Source of the DNA: Peronospora farinosa
Taxonomy: Eukaryota > Oomycota > Peronosporomycetes > Peronosporales > Peronosporaceae
DNA: 64,000 nt
Reading direction: 5' to 3'
Assembly: GCA_947646735.1 (NCBI GenBank)
Contig: CANTFK010000347.1
Location: 36,626-100,625, forward strand
Shown here: in pieces, positions 21,067 to 31,508 of the stretch
Numbering within the stretch: the first letter of the stretch is position 1
Layout of the letters: the number at the start of each line of letters is the position of its first letter
Notes under the pieces: model-generated
Seen by the model: the letters and a program-made list of their open reading frames with translations, nothing else
What the model was told of the DNA's origin: nothing
Databases searched by the model: none
Position numbers and translations under genes: made by a program

Positions 21067-21472
21067 TGATGGAGTAATAAAGTGAACAAGACAATCTTTA
21101 GAAATAATGTACTGGTGGTTCAAATGGGGTTTGAGACCTGGGAAGGGCAGCATTGCAACTGTCGGGAAAATAACAAGCCGTATTCACGGTAATTCCTCAG
21201 TTTTTACGCTGAAAGAGATTGGAAGGAGTCAAAATGTCTCTCCACAATCACCGCTTCGCACGTGTAAGAATTGGAAGAAAAGCTGTCTAACTTGCTTTGA
21301 TTTTTGTATCACCACTTTCGTAAATATGTTAATACAGTTAGGTGTCGACCGTGCAGTTTACAACGTTGACGTAGCTTTCTCAGTACCCGCTTGATGTGAT
21401 GGCAGTTGACACAGCTTCTTAACGCAATTTCCTCGATCTCCGAGAGAACTCACAACCTGCTTACCTGCTTGT

Positions 21473-21499
21473 TCATTTCAACTCACAACGCAATTTGCC
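21473..21499 (+). promoter_or_regulatory. Oomycete Inr + FPR core promoter
   Basis: TCATTTC (21473-21479) matches the Inr consensus YCAYTYY, and CAATTTGCC (21491-21499) matches the flanking element CAWTTTNYY. They lie 42-68 nt upstream of ATG 21541. The same pair precedes nearly every array gene. Confidence 0.75.
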
Positions 21500-21540
21500 T
21501 CCGATATCTAAACCAGCTCCCACACAGTACTGCTAAGACC

Positions 21541-21834
21541 ATGAAGTTCACAGCTTTCGCCGTCGCTGCTGCACTCGCTGCCACGATCTTAACCGTCGTT
21601 ACTGCTGACAAGCCTGCGCTACGAGCTCTTACCGACGCCACCGCGACCGACGCCACCGCAACTGAAGCTATGCAGCCCACTGCAGATGAGCTGAACGAGG
21701 ATGACGACCAAAAGGAAATGGATTGGGAACATCGTGGCTGGGGACCCGGCGGTTGGGGCCACGGCGGCTGGGGCCACGGCGGCTGGGGCCACGGCGGCTG
21801 GGGTGGCTGGGGACGCCGTGGCTGGGGATGGTAA
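21541..21834 (+). CDS. Secreted Gly/His/Trp-rich protein, unit 0
   Basis: The 97-residue protein starts MKFTAFAVAAALAATILTVV with cleavage likely after TADKP-proximal Ala. A short acidic linker follows (ATEAMQPTADELNEDDDQKE), then a mature tail dominated by repeated GGWGHGGWGHGG and ending GRRGWGW. Upstream in-frame codons back to 21406 belong to the leader, and ATG 21541 gives the signal peptide. It carries an extra DATAT duplication compared with array members and PALR instead of RALR. His/Gly-rich tails can bind Zn, Cu or Ni and occur in some antimicrobial peptides. No function is established here. Confidence 0.8.
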   Translation: MKFTAFAVAAALAATILTVVTADKPALRALTDATATDATATEAMQPTADELNEDDDQKEMDWEHRGWGPGGWGHGGWGHGGWGHGGWGGWGRRGWGW

Positions 21835-22605
21835 GCGCTGCCAACAGCGGGAGGAGCTCAACTCTTCCCTGATTACACGAAAACAGTATGCTGGAAAGCT
21901 TTCGTTCGTCGTCAATTACATTCTACTGCTCTTGGCTATTGACTCGCCTATGCCGTCTATTCAAGCTAAGTAGTTGCTAGTTGCTATAACGATTGAAATC
22001 AAATCGAACGTTTGATGTCACTTGATATTTGATTCTCCTTGTAATCTTCAACAATTTTGTCTGCTTCGGCCATGACGGGTTTTGTCAATTGCAGTGATAA
22101 TGCAACAGGTGTATCACCCGATTATCGACAGAATGATATTTATTGACGACGGCAATCCATCATCACACCACACGGAGATACGACAAGATCGTAGTATATA
22201 GCATGGTGAAAAACCATGAATGAATCGAACGCTACGTGGTGATCCAAGAGGCAAACGGCTGTTTTACGCATTTATCATACACATTACCAAAAGTTTGCCC
22301 TGGTGTGGGTGTTCATGTCAATATAAAGACAAACACTAATCCTCGACACCAAACCGAAATACCGTCGTCATTAGTACTGTACCATTATTACATTGACGTT
22401 AGTGGGCGAGGACATTCAGTACAACAAATTTTCAATTCTGTCCCCAAATTCATGTCCCTTTTGATTGCTATTGTGTTTTTTTAAATCAAAATTTCACTAC
22501 AAAATCTAGATCGTACTTAACCAAACTATCGTTGTTTCCTACAGCGACAAAAAACTATCCGGACGTGTATACTTGTGTATGTCAGCATAAAACCCAAAGT
22601 TGGCG

Positions 22606-25600
22606 ATGGCAGACCATCGTGAACGTCATCGACGCTTTGGAGCACGTCGTCAACCGTCCGCCGCGTCCAACCACCGCTATTACAAAAGCTCTGGGATCTC
22701 CCATTATTCACACACACTCGAGCTTTCCACGGGTCTCTCTGATCGCTCCGTCGTTAGCCCCACGTAAGTCTATTTATCCGGTTATTTTTGTCTACTTTGA
22801 ATATAAATTCTCACAGTTTTTTATATTTTTATTGTCAAAAAACAGATCAAGACCTGTCTATAATTACAACAACAGCTGGCAGGACAAGCATAGACAGGAC
22901 TTTGATTTTAGCCGAGATCGACCCAAGGAAGAAGGATATTATCCACCCAAGTATACGTCCAATAAACCCAAAGCCAGTGGTCAAGGAATTAGTATTCCCG
23001 GGTCCTCTATCGTTACTGCCACACCAGACAGTGTCCTTGTCAAAGTATAAAAAAACCCACATTTTCAAGAGTTAAAAAACCCATGACTTATTAGACATGT
23101 GTGTTTTTTCATGATTATGTAGGGTTTTATTCCACCCAAGCAACAAACTGACTTTTTGTCGAATCTGACCAAGAAAAATACCAGGACAAATCGAGGACCT
23201 GGTTTAAAATCAAAAATGCTCGCATATTCGTCATTGGAAGCGGCCAGTGGGGCAATTTCAATAAAAAATGACGAGTTTAATCCACTTCAAGGATCAAGTG
23301 GATGGGTGAATATGAAAGTACAAGAGCCAGTGTCTATTCCACGGGATGCGCTGGCACCGGCTGAAAAAAAGAGAGAAAAAGCTGCAAAACTTGCACGCAA
23401 AAAGTCATTTCCAGTGGTAACTCCCTATGCGTTACGAGATCGGAGCAAACCGACGTTATTTTCTAAGTTTTCGACCATTGCAACGCAGTCTTTTGACGTG
23501 AGATATCGACAAGTGGCGAGATTGGGGAAACGGAAGATGAACAGTGAAGGGTCAGCAGCAAAACCAATTGCATTGGACTCGGACTCGGACTCGGACACGG
23601 AAGCTGAAGCTGAAGCTGAGGAAAAAGTGCAGTCTGACAGTGCTAGCAACAGTATGACTATTGTCGACGAAGTTATGAACGATACGAGAAACTATACAGT
23701 GGAAGAGAAATTGGAAGAGAAAGAGGCTGTAGTCGACTGGGATGACGTTGCGTTACATGCAAATGCACGGATGATCAATGGTGACGTGATGATTGGGCTT
23801 TTCCAGTGCATTGTCGACCTCTTTTTTCAGGCTGATCGGATATACATGGGAAATATTCGAGGAAAATACGAAATTTGGCCCTTCAAGCAGTTTTACTTGC
23901 TGGAATATAAACACCTGCAGGATGTTAGGTATGTACCGATATGGTACGTCTATGATGCTGCGATGTCAACGCCAGTGCTGAACGACTCATGTATGTTTGC
24001 AGAGTGTACAGTGCCACTAGTGAGGTTGACGTAAGTGCAGAAGTCGAAGTTCGTGAGATCAATTGCAGGAGACACTTGCTGGAAGAAGTATCGTTTATAG
24101 CCTTTAAAGTGCCGATGCCAGAGGCAACTGATCAAGCTGCGGTGAAAACCTTCTATGATCCTTCGAGTCCCGGTACGTGGGAGTACTTTGGTCACAAACC
24201 AGATGATCAAGTGTAAACGTTGACACTAATTAGACGCGTTGATTATCATGAATAATCGTAGATGTCTCCAAAGGGTTCATGGTCCTTCTTCAATTGGAGG
24301 ACGCTTCGGGCGATAGTCTGGGCGATATTACAAATATCATAGGAGAACATGCCGACGTACAACTAATGTACTGTGCAACCGGGTTTTTGCTAAGAGAACT
24401 CAGCGGTCTCACTTTCTTTTCGTGTTTATGCTGCAGAGATGACAAGGAGCAAGCAATGGAGCACCTCCAAGCTTTAATGAAAGATCCGTTTGATTATAAA
24501 TTAAGTCGGCGCACTCGACGGCGAAAGAGCGACGCTGCGAGGGACACGTATGTATTGACTGGTAGTGCTTTTTGCTTCAAATAGAGTAAAGCTGAGCTGT
24601 GTAATGTCATGCTGCGTTTGTATAGCGCATCAGAATCAGACGAAGAGGATAATTGCGGTGACATCACCGTGCTAACATACCCGCCGCCACCCTGCACGAA
24701 TGATATTGTCACAATCGTTCGGCACGACGTATCGCGACTGAAGCCCAGGCGGTACCTGAACGATAACATCATTGACTATTATTTTAAGTAAGTGGGCTTC
24801 GATAACAAACTGGTGGCCAACATTGACACTGTATTTGATGTGCTCCCACAGGCGCATGATACTACAGACCTTTCAAAACAATAAACTTGTTCAAGAAAAG
24901 GTGCTCTTCTTGAGCTCGCACTTCTACTCCCGGCTACGAGCCGGAATGGGCTCTACCACAAGTGAACGTATGGAGGCCGGGTACAAGAATGTGTCGACAT
25001 GGCTTGCACGGTCTAACTTATTCAGCCGCTCGATCATATTTATTCCAATCAATAAGGAGTAAGTCGGGTCTTGTGGCTCACTTATCGAGCATGTGCGTGC
25101 TAATCAAACTCTTTTTTTTTCTTTTTGTCTTCTAGTTTTCATTGGAGTCTTGCCGTCATCGTGAACCCTGGTGTCGCAGGAACTGACCCCAGAGATGAGG
25201 TATGTCAGTACGAGGCAGCGCTCTACTGAGGTTTTGCTCGACTCAGTAATGTATTGTGGCACGTGGTAACTTTTGGTTTACACAGGAAGCCTTCTCATGT
25301 ATCGCGGTGCTGGATCCACTTGGATCATATCATCGCAAAGCAGCTATCATTCGCAATTTAAGAGCGTAGGTACTGTCATTGTGCTTGATGAATTGACTGT
25401 TGACCTCATTGCGTTTACTTTTGGTGATGATGCGGTAGATTTTTGCGAATGCAGTGGGAAAAAAACTTGCAAGAAGAATATTTTAGCGACATTAAAGCAG
25501 CCTCGGTGTCGGAGTATGAAGTAGATCGCGTGCTGACCTTGAATGTAGATACCCCACTTCAGGAGAACAGCTACGATTGTGGTGCTTACGTGCTGAAGTT

Positions 25601-25823
25601 TGCTGAGGTGATTCTGAAGAACTGTTTGGATCTCGGTCTGCTGGCTCAAAATAATGGAGTGATCAGCAAGGACGTGACGGATAATCATCTTGAGGCCTTG
25701 ATCACATCTACTGCATTCTCGGCTGAGGATATCACCGTTACAAGACAACAAATTCAGCATTATATTGAAGTCGATGCAATTGAGTACCAGATGCGAAAGA
25801 AGGAGAAGGTGTCCAAGACATAA
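22606..25823 (+). CDS. Ulp1/SENP-type SUMO protease (peptidase C48), 11 exons
   Basis: Exons by GT-AG reading: 22606-22763, 22846-23044, 23123-23928, 24003-24172, 24262-24367, 24437-24547, 24587-24787, 24852-25058, 25136-25199, 25286-25365, 25439-25823, giving 828 residues with all phases matching. The last third is the C48 domain: LKPRRYLNDNIIDYYFK, FHWSLAVIV (His about 655), IAVLDPLGSYH (Asp about 684), and PLQENSYDCGAYVLKF (Gln about 742, Cys about 748). The triad is intact. The long N-terminus is basic, then acidic (DSDSDSDTEAEAEAEE, exon 3), and likely steers localisation. The enzyme would mature SUMO or remove it from nuclear proteins. Intron 6 is only 39 nt and is the least certain. 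The start at 22606 is the ATG whose frame joins exon 2. Confidence 0.8.
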
Positions 25824-26118
25824 CTACGGTCTCATTACCAAAGCAGTAGTCGTCATCGATGGGTTTAGTAACATAATTTTGCTTGCATCAACTTTTTGCC
25901 TCTTCCATCGTAACTAGAAGAAGCCCAGTACGACGAGCATCTCGAAGACGACATAGTTGCATCTCGAACCTCACCTTGTCAAACTGTTGATCTCATTGAC
26001 ACTGTCTTCTACAGCAATTCCTCCTTCTAAGAGAGCGTCTTGCAGGGCGTTTCTACTACACATTAAACACTAGACAGACTAAAAAAAACATCATCCTTTG
26101 CATCCCTTCTCCATACAA
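25824..26118. other. Spacer between convergent genes
   Basis: Contains the 3' ends of the SUMO protease and RWP-RK genes. No gene is seen. Confidence 0.5.
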
Positions 26119-26985
26119 TCAGCATAGAATCGACTGAAGTGACATGGGTAAACTCGCTCGACGCGTATTGAGACGCCTGGACCCACTCTTTGGCATCCAA
26201 TCTTGTTGTCTCGGCATCGTCTTTACTGATAAAACATCAGTAGAACCTGAAACTTTGTCTTCATTATCCGACATTGCAGCTCGTGTCTTTAATCTGCGAC
26301 TTTTGGCTCGATTGCCACGCTTGTTCGTCTCTTCAGTAGCAGGCGAAGCCAATCGTCCGGCCAAGATGCCTTTAGCTGCTGCATTAGGGTCTTGTATGAT
26401 ACACTCGAGTGTGTACTCAAAGGCCATAATCTTCTTGGCAACATAATCTTTGTTTGTGCCTTTAGCTGAATCCAAAGACTCGCGTAACATGTCGATACTC
26501 TTTTCCAAGCTACGAATCTGACGATGTGGCCAGCGTTGAATCCCATGATGTCGACAGATTTTCTTGAGTAATGTCACACAAATTCCAAATTTCTGGGCGA
26601 CGGCAGCAATGGGCATATTAAAACACTTGCGCAAGTCTTCAAGGTGGACAACGGGACCGTAACGTTTATTGACGCTTCGAGGTGTCATGGATAGAAGGGG
26701 TTGAAAAGGAGAAGAAGAAGAAGATGGTAATACTTTATCAGTCATGGGAGATGATACACGAAAAGTATCCAAGTTGAAGTTGTCGACAAGGTTGGTACTG
26801 CCAGGTGGAAAAGAAGAGACAGATGGCAGAGACAAGTTGACGGATAAGTTCGTCATCTTGTGGTAATAAGTCGCTGCTTGGGGTATGACGACGTTGTCAG
26901 GGCGATTGCCTCGTTTGAGTGACATGAGGATCTCACCCATGAGCATGTCGTCAAGATTGAGGGATGTTTGGGTATTAGTGGTCAT
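26119..26985 (-). CDS. RWP-RK domain transcription factor
   Basis: The single-exon, 288-residue protein has its RWP-RK domain at about residues 113-165. It reads HLEDLRKCFNMPIAAVAQKF then GICVTLLKKICRHHGIQRWP. The signature is RWPHRQ (residues 151-156) where plants have RWPxRK, a common oomycete variant. A helical, coiled-coil-like stretch (RSLEKSIDMLRESLD) follows directly. The N-terminus is Ser/Pro-rich, and the C-terminus is basic (KRGNRAKSRRLKTRA) and may act as a nuclear signal. RWP-RK proteins bind DNA and control nitrogen or developmental programmes in plants. Oomycete members are expanded and largely uncharacterised, so targets are unknown. Confidence 0.85.
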   Translation of the reverse strand: MTTNTQTSLNLDDMLMGEILMSLKRGNRPDNVVIPQAATYYHKMTNLSVNLSLPSVSSFPPGSTNLVDNFNLDTFRVSSPMTDKVLPSSSSSPFQPLLSMTPRSVNKRYGPVVHLEDLRKCFNMPIAAVAQKFGICVTLLKKICRHHGIQRWPHRQIRSLEKSIDMLRESLDSAKGTNKDYVAKKIMAFEYTLECIIQDPNAAAKGILAGRLASPATEETNKRGNRAKSRRLKTRAAMSDNEDKVSGSTDVLSVKTMPRQQDWMPKSGSRRLNTRRASLPMSLQSILC

Positions 26986-27984
26986 GATAAATTTGATGAC
27001 TGTTGGTGCACACGGCAGATGGTGTAATGACTGTCTGTCTCTGCGGCCATTGTGGCGACAGTCAAGTGAGAAGCATCTGCCAAGTTTGATTGCGTTTCAT
27101 TATGACAAGACGCTAATATTTTAACACCTGTTACAATTAATACCGACGACGCTATGTGCACATTGAATCATGTTCTATACAAATTCAAAGTCAACAGACC
27201 TTTGAAATCGGATAGTGAAAGGTTGAAGCGACCACCCCATCCCTTCGCATCGGAAGATTCAGAACGTTAGCGGTACTTCGTGGAATTCTACAGATGGTTA
27301 GTCAGGTGACCACTGAGCACCACTGACCAGTGGCATGAATGATCAAGATACAAACTTATTTGACAGCTGCGCTACTTGTCCGGCGTTTCGTGTTTTTAGC
27401 GACTTCATTTTCTCTCTCGGCGTCGCTTGAAGACTTCACGAGTATTCGACAAAATTCCACTTCAACTTATCTAATACAAAAAACAAGTGATATTGGCTTC
27501 AACTCGTGAAAATTGCGTTTAAAGTGGGCTTGATTCAAATGTATAAGTAATGATGCACCGTTCAACAACTGCCATAGAATAGGAAATCGCCATATGATTA
27601 TGATCTCCACACGATGTTTTAGCCTGAGCTGAAGCGATTATAAAACAAGTGTGGTATGTGGGCGTGATTCTAGCATACTGTCGGCTTCATACTGCACCAA
27701 GAAAATGAGTTAGAACCTGCAGAAATGCTTTTTTGAGCGAAGGCGAGTACTTCGCTAGCCTCTTTGAGCATTAGTTTGATGCTTGTACTGTATGTAGTGT
27801 GCAGCAGCATTCTAGACTTTGTCGCGTTGGACTTCATGCCGAGTCATGGTGGTTAATGAATCGCTGGATTAGGACAGAAGGCTCCGACGGCAGAAAATCC
27901 ATGATCTTAATGACTAATACACGATTGGATTGGATGTATTCACATGTATTGGTCTAAAGAAACCACCAACCTTATCTTATTGAT
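26986..27984. other. About 1 kb intergenic region, no gene seen
   Basis: Separates two minus-strand genes: it contains the promoter of the RWP-RK gene and the 3' flank of the SAICAR synthetase gene. Short frames only. Confidence 0.5.
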
Positions 27985-29010
27985 CTACTTGGAGAGCATA
28001 GTCTTTCGCACGCCCTCGATGAGCTCGTCTTCAGGCTTGCTTCCGTCAGCTGGAAACTCAAACACTGAGTCCGTAATAAGCTCGTAAAGCAAAATGTAGC
28101 GACGAGAAAGCTCGCTGACCAGCTCCTTGGGAGCTTTTGGCAGCTCTGTGTCTTTATACGGGTCGCAGTGTTCCTTGAACCACAGACGCAAAAACTCTTT
28201 GTCAATATTGTCCGGTGACTTACCAGCAGCCATACACGCCTCATACGTATCCGCAAGCCAGTAGCGACTCGAGTCGGGTGTGTGGATCTCGTCAATAAGC
28301 AAAATGTTGCCCGTAGTCTCGTCCAAACCAAACTCGTACTTGGTGTCGACGAGAATGAGACCGCGTTTGGCCGCTTGCTTCTGACCAAAAGCAAAAAGTT
28401 CGAGCGTTTTTTTCTCACAATAGTTCCACTGCTCCTGTGTCATGCGTCCGCTACGGACGATCTCAAGACCTGAAATTAGTTCATCGTGCTCGTCTTTCGT
28501 CGTAGGAGTAACAAGATTCTCGGGCAATTTCTGGTGCTGCTTGTAGCCGTCCTGCAGCTTGTGACCGCAAAAGTCACGACTGCCATTCTTGTAATTAGTC
28601 CACATACTTGTACTTGTTGATCCTGTAATGTAGCCACGTACGACAAACTCAACGGGAAAGACGGAACATTTCTTGCACATCATCGCAGACGGATGTGGCA
28701 CGTCCAACAGGTGATTGGCTACAATGTGTTTGGTCTGGTTGAACCACCAGACGCTTGTTAGCGTCAACACGCGGCTTTTGAATGGTACAGAGGCCAGCGC
28801 ACGGTCGAATGCCGACTGGCGATCCGTAGATACGAGCAATACACGGTCCTCGAACACGTACACGTCGCGCACTTTGCCTCTGATCTGCTGGTAGGCTGGC
28901 AACTCTGTTCTAAGAGCATCTAGTGATGTGGTGGTCAATACCTGACCATTTTCAATCTTGGATAGGTAGCTCTGGGTGCGTCTTTCAGCTGCGGCTACGG
29001 CGTTAGTCAT
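27985..29010 (-). CDS. purC: Phosphoribosylaminoimidazole-succinocarboxamide synthase (SAICAR synthetase)
   Basis: The intact single exon encodes 341 residues, slightly longer than fungal ADE1. Signature elements appear in order: RGKVRDVYVF (residues 44-53, ATP loop), STDRQSAFDRALASVPFKS (61-79), VEFVVRGYITGS (120-131, the family signature), VDTKYEFGLD (221-230) and LIDEIHTPDSSRYW (238-251, the second signature). The enzyme joins aspartate to CAIR using ATP in cytosolic de novo purine synthesis. The family is monofunctional here: no AIR carboxylase domain is fused, unlike the animal PAICS protein. Start chosen at the first ATG; no signal or transit peptide is apparent. Confidence 0.95.
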   Translation of the reverse strand: MTNAVAAAERRTQSYLSKIENGQVLTTTSLDALRTELPAYQQIRGKVRDVYVFEDRVLLVSTDRQSAFDRALASVPFKSRVLTLTSVWWFNQTKHIVANHLLDVPHPSAMMCKKCSVFPVEFVVRGYITGSTSTSMWTNYKNGSRDFCGHKLQDGYKQHQKLPENLVTPTTKDEHDELISGLEIVRSGRMTQEQWNYCEKKTLELFAFGQKQAAKRGLILVDTKYEFGLDETTGNILLIDEIHTPDSSRYWLADTYEACMAAGKSPDNIDKEFLRLWFKEHCDPYKDTELPKAPKELVSELSRRYILLYELITDSVFEFPADGSKPEDELIEGVRKTMLSK

Positions 29011-29600
29011 GGTCGTGGTGCAGGAAGGAATGGGATGGCTGGTGACGCTTGAGCACGCCGTTTCTACACAATATTGTGTTCCTGTACATCACGAAACAAC
29101 GTTCATTGCGCCGCTGATAAAAACCTATCACCGATCATTTTCGTTTGACAACGTCACATGAACTGGCGATTAATGCGACTTTACCGTCAAAACGGCTTTC
29201 TGTTCCTACTTTTTCGATATATAAGTGCTGACTTGTGAGCATCCTGTCATTCATGAGCTCAGTAGCTAAAGACCTGATCGATTTCGGTCTAGAACTTTGA
29301 CAACAGCATACCATTAGCGTGTATGTCGTGCTACGTTAGCAAGTGTAACGAATGCATAGGCGGTTAATGCGACCTTTGATGTGTCTGGAAAATGTCGCGA
29401 CATGTGCGTGTGGCTTTAGCGACACCTCGATTCGATGTCGTTGGCATGATCGTCACGAAGCCAAGCATATGATATGTTTCTCTGTATTAGTACGATAGTT
29501 AATTTGCACAGAACTATTACTCGAATAGATAGCTCGATATGCCGCAGAAAGTCTCCATCCAGTCAGACGAACAGCTATTAGTGCTCGACAATGCGTCTTT
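29011..29600. other. Intergenic region upstream of the SAICAR synthetase gene
   Basis: No coding or RNA gene is recognised. It serves as the 5' flank of the SAICAR synthetase gene and the 3' flank of the next minus-strand gene. Confidence 0.5.
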
Positions 29601-30185
29601 TCAATCCGTCGACGCCTCAACGACGCATTCAAGCTGCATGGCGACTTCGCGCTCGTGCGCTGCACGCTGAAAGGCTCCAACGATAGCAAAGTAGCTCAAT
29701 TGTTTTCTTCTGCGAGGTCTCTGTACACGTTCACTTTCTTTACGTCGACGCTTGTCCAGCTCAAACTTGATGCGATTGCTGACAGCCAGCAACGCATTTA
29801 CAGTCGTAGGTGGTGCTGGAGCCTTGAATCGGCCTTGTTCTTCAGCGTCTGACGCTTCAAGCTCGTCAAAGTCGAATCGGGTACGCTTGGCTCCACTACG
29901 ACCGTGGGCTGGCGAGACGGCCGGTGTAGGCGGTGCAACGCTTTCAAAGTCGCGCTTGAGTGATACCTTGAGCGCCGTTAAGGCAGTTGACAGATTGATA
30001 TTGTCAGATGATGAAGAGGTTGTAGACGAAGGTGACGTCGGTGCTATTGATAGCGGTGTCGTCATGGGCGAGCGCAAACTGCTGCAGACCGACACACACG
30101 ACGCAGAGGATGGCACGGCGGTGAAGAGACTCTTTCGCTTCTTGGAATTTTGATTGATCGGCATCGTGTTGATCTGCACTTCCAT
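29601..30185 (-). CDS. Unknown basic, Ser-rich protein
   Basis: The single-exon frame encodes 194 residues with no recognised domain. The first half is Ser/Thr/Pro-rich (SPSSTTSSSSDNINLSTAL). A KRTRFDFDELEASDAEEQGR patch follows, then a predicted helix (NALLAVSNRIKFELDKRRRK) and a strongly basic cluster (RVQRPRRRKQLSYFAIVGAF) resembling a nuclear localisation or RNA-binding patch. Met8 (MPINQN) is an equally plausible start. Codon use and protein-like composition support a real gene. The opposite-strand frame at 29752-30153 is a shadow. Function unknown. Confidence 0.6.
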   Translation of the reverse strand: MEVQINTMPINQNSKKRKSLFTAVPSSASCVSVCSSLRSPMTTPLSIAPTSPSSTTSSSSDNINLSTALTALKVSLKRDFESVAPPTPAVSPAHGRSGAKRTRFDFDELEASDAEEQGRFKAPAPPTTVNALLAVSNRIKFELDKRRRKESERVQRPRRRKQLSYFAIVGAFQRAAHEREVAMQLECVVEASTD

Positions 30186-31508
30186 TACGTGGAAGACCAG
30201 TAGAGTGTGTAAAAGTCAAGAGCCAGGAGAGACGAACAAGCACAAACAGAACAGCGCTGCTGTTGCCAGTGACAAGAAAAGATGGTGGAGACAGAAGAAT
30301 AGAGTGTTGGGAGAACGCACTAATCTACTGTACGGCCACAGCTCAATTGTACAAAATGCCTTTTCTTCAAGACGCTTTTTCTTAGCTGGTAGGCTGCTAG
30401 GAAACACTTGCGTCCCAGACTGAAAAATGAGCAATGAGCACGGAGCGAGCCATCGGCAGAAGAGAAAGTGAGAGTAGAAAAATACTAGGGAATCGAAACG
30501 CCAGAAACAGGCCGGTTAGAATATGATAAAACACGGTAAATGTTGCCTTTGACATACAATTAGTAAGTCTAAACCAGCAATATTTCAAGACGTTGAATAC
30601 CAATTCCCGGTGCTTCCGAATTCAAAACAGGATACGGACAAAAGCCGTGTCGTGTGATTGATCGAAATCGACGACTTTACAACCAATACGACGTGGGTTG
30701 TCTCGACTTGAATGGATTGGCGTGGACGATTCAGGTGTAACCCTTGCAAGACTTGCTGTCGGGTTCTTGGTGAGCCTATATCGACCTGTCATTTTTCTTA
30801 ATATGAGTCAAGTTACGACTTGCTTGCATGCGTGGCGACACGAGACAGAGGCAGCGCTCAAACGACTGGCCAGCAGGCTATTGTTGGGTGGTAAATAGGT
30901 TGTTCATCCTGGCATACACAGTTCTTCCGCACCGCCACAGCACCAAATGTGTGCAAGCAGAAGCTCATTGTTGCAATAATCATAACGTTACGGGTCCGAA
31001 AAGATTTCTAATAGATGTATTAGCAGGTAGCAACCCAGCGCGGTTCCCAAAGGGTGTTAATGTTCCGTAATTGTCCTTCAGTGGCAATTTAAAAATACGA
31101 CAGCCTCTTTCATTCTTATGACATTACACTACCAGTGACCGTTGTATATTCTAATATACGATGGACTTGTGTAATCATGTTTATCAATTATACTTGGGCG
31201 TTCATGGCCACTTGTCCAATAATGCTCACTCGTCGGAATTGTGTTACGCCATGGTCAGACTGAAACTTGCGAAACGCAATAGCTAATTTCCTTCAAATCC
31301 AAATCAATTCGCATTACATACAAGAATCAAGTATAGACCCTTAAAATCTGATAGCGATCTTGCCATTTCAACCATACTGAAGGCTAGTCAGCGTTAACTT
31401 GAAGTGCACACGTAAAAAAAACGGCGAGTCCATTTAAACACCCGAACGTGCCGCATTTTTCAATCTGCTCCAATCCCCTCAAACTTCTTTTAATTTTATT
31501 TCTTACAA
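30186..31508. other. 1.3-kb intergenic region between divergent genes
   Basis: Contains the divergent promoters of the basic protein and the carrier gene. Only short, unrecognised frames (for example 30698-30898, 30828-31070 and 31384-31590 minus). Confidence 0.5.

Larger units (their letters stand above)
21225..22270 (+). repeat. Dispersed plus-strand copy (unit 0) of the 1.1-kb array unit
   Basis: From 'ggagtcaaaatg' at about 21225 to 'gaggcaaacggctg' at about 22262 the sequence matches, in the opposite orientation, a whole unit of the array beyond 35 kb: distal upstream segment, promoter, gene and 3' flank. It is more diverged than array units are from one another, so it is probably an old copy. 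Confidence 0.85.

Noticed and set aside
24033..24076. 44-nt intron joining the exon ending VPLVRLT to RHLLEEVS in the SUMO protease
   Set aside because: A standard 74-nt intron (23929-24002, gtatgt...tttgcag) gives a longer in-phase reading (VYSATSEVDVSAEVEVREIN) and better splice sites.
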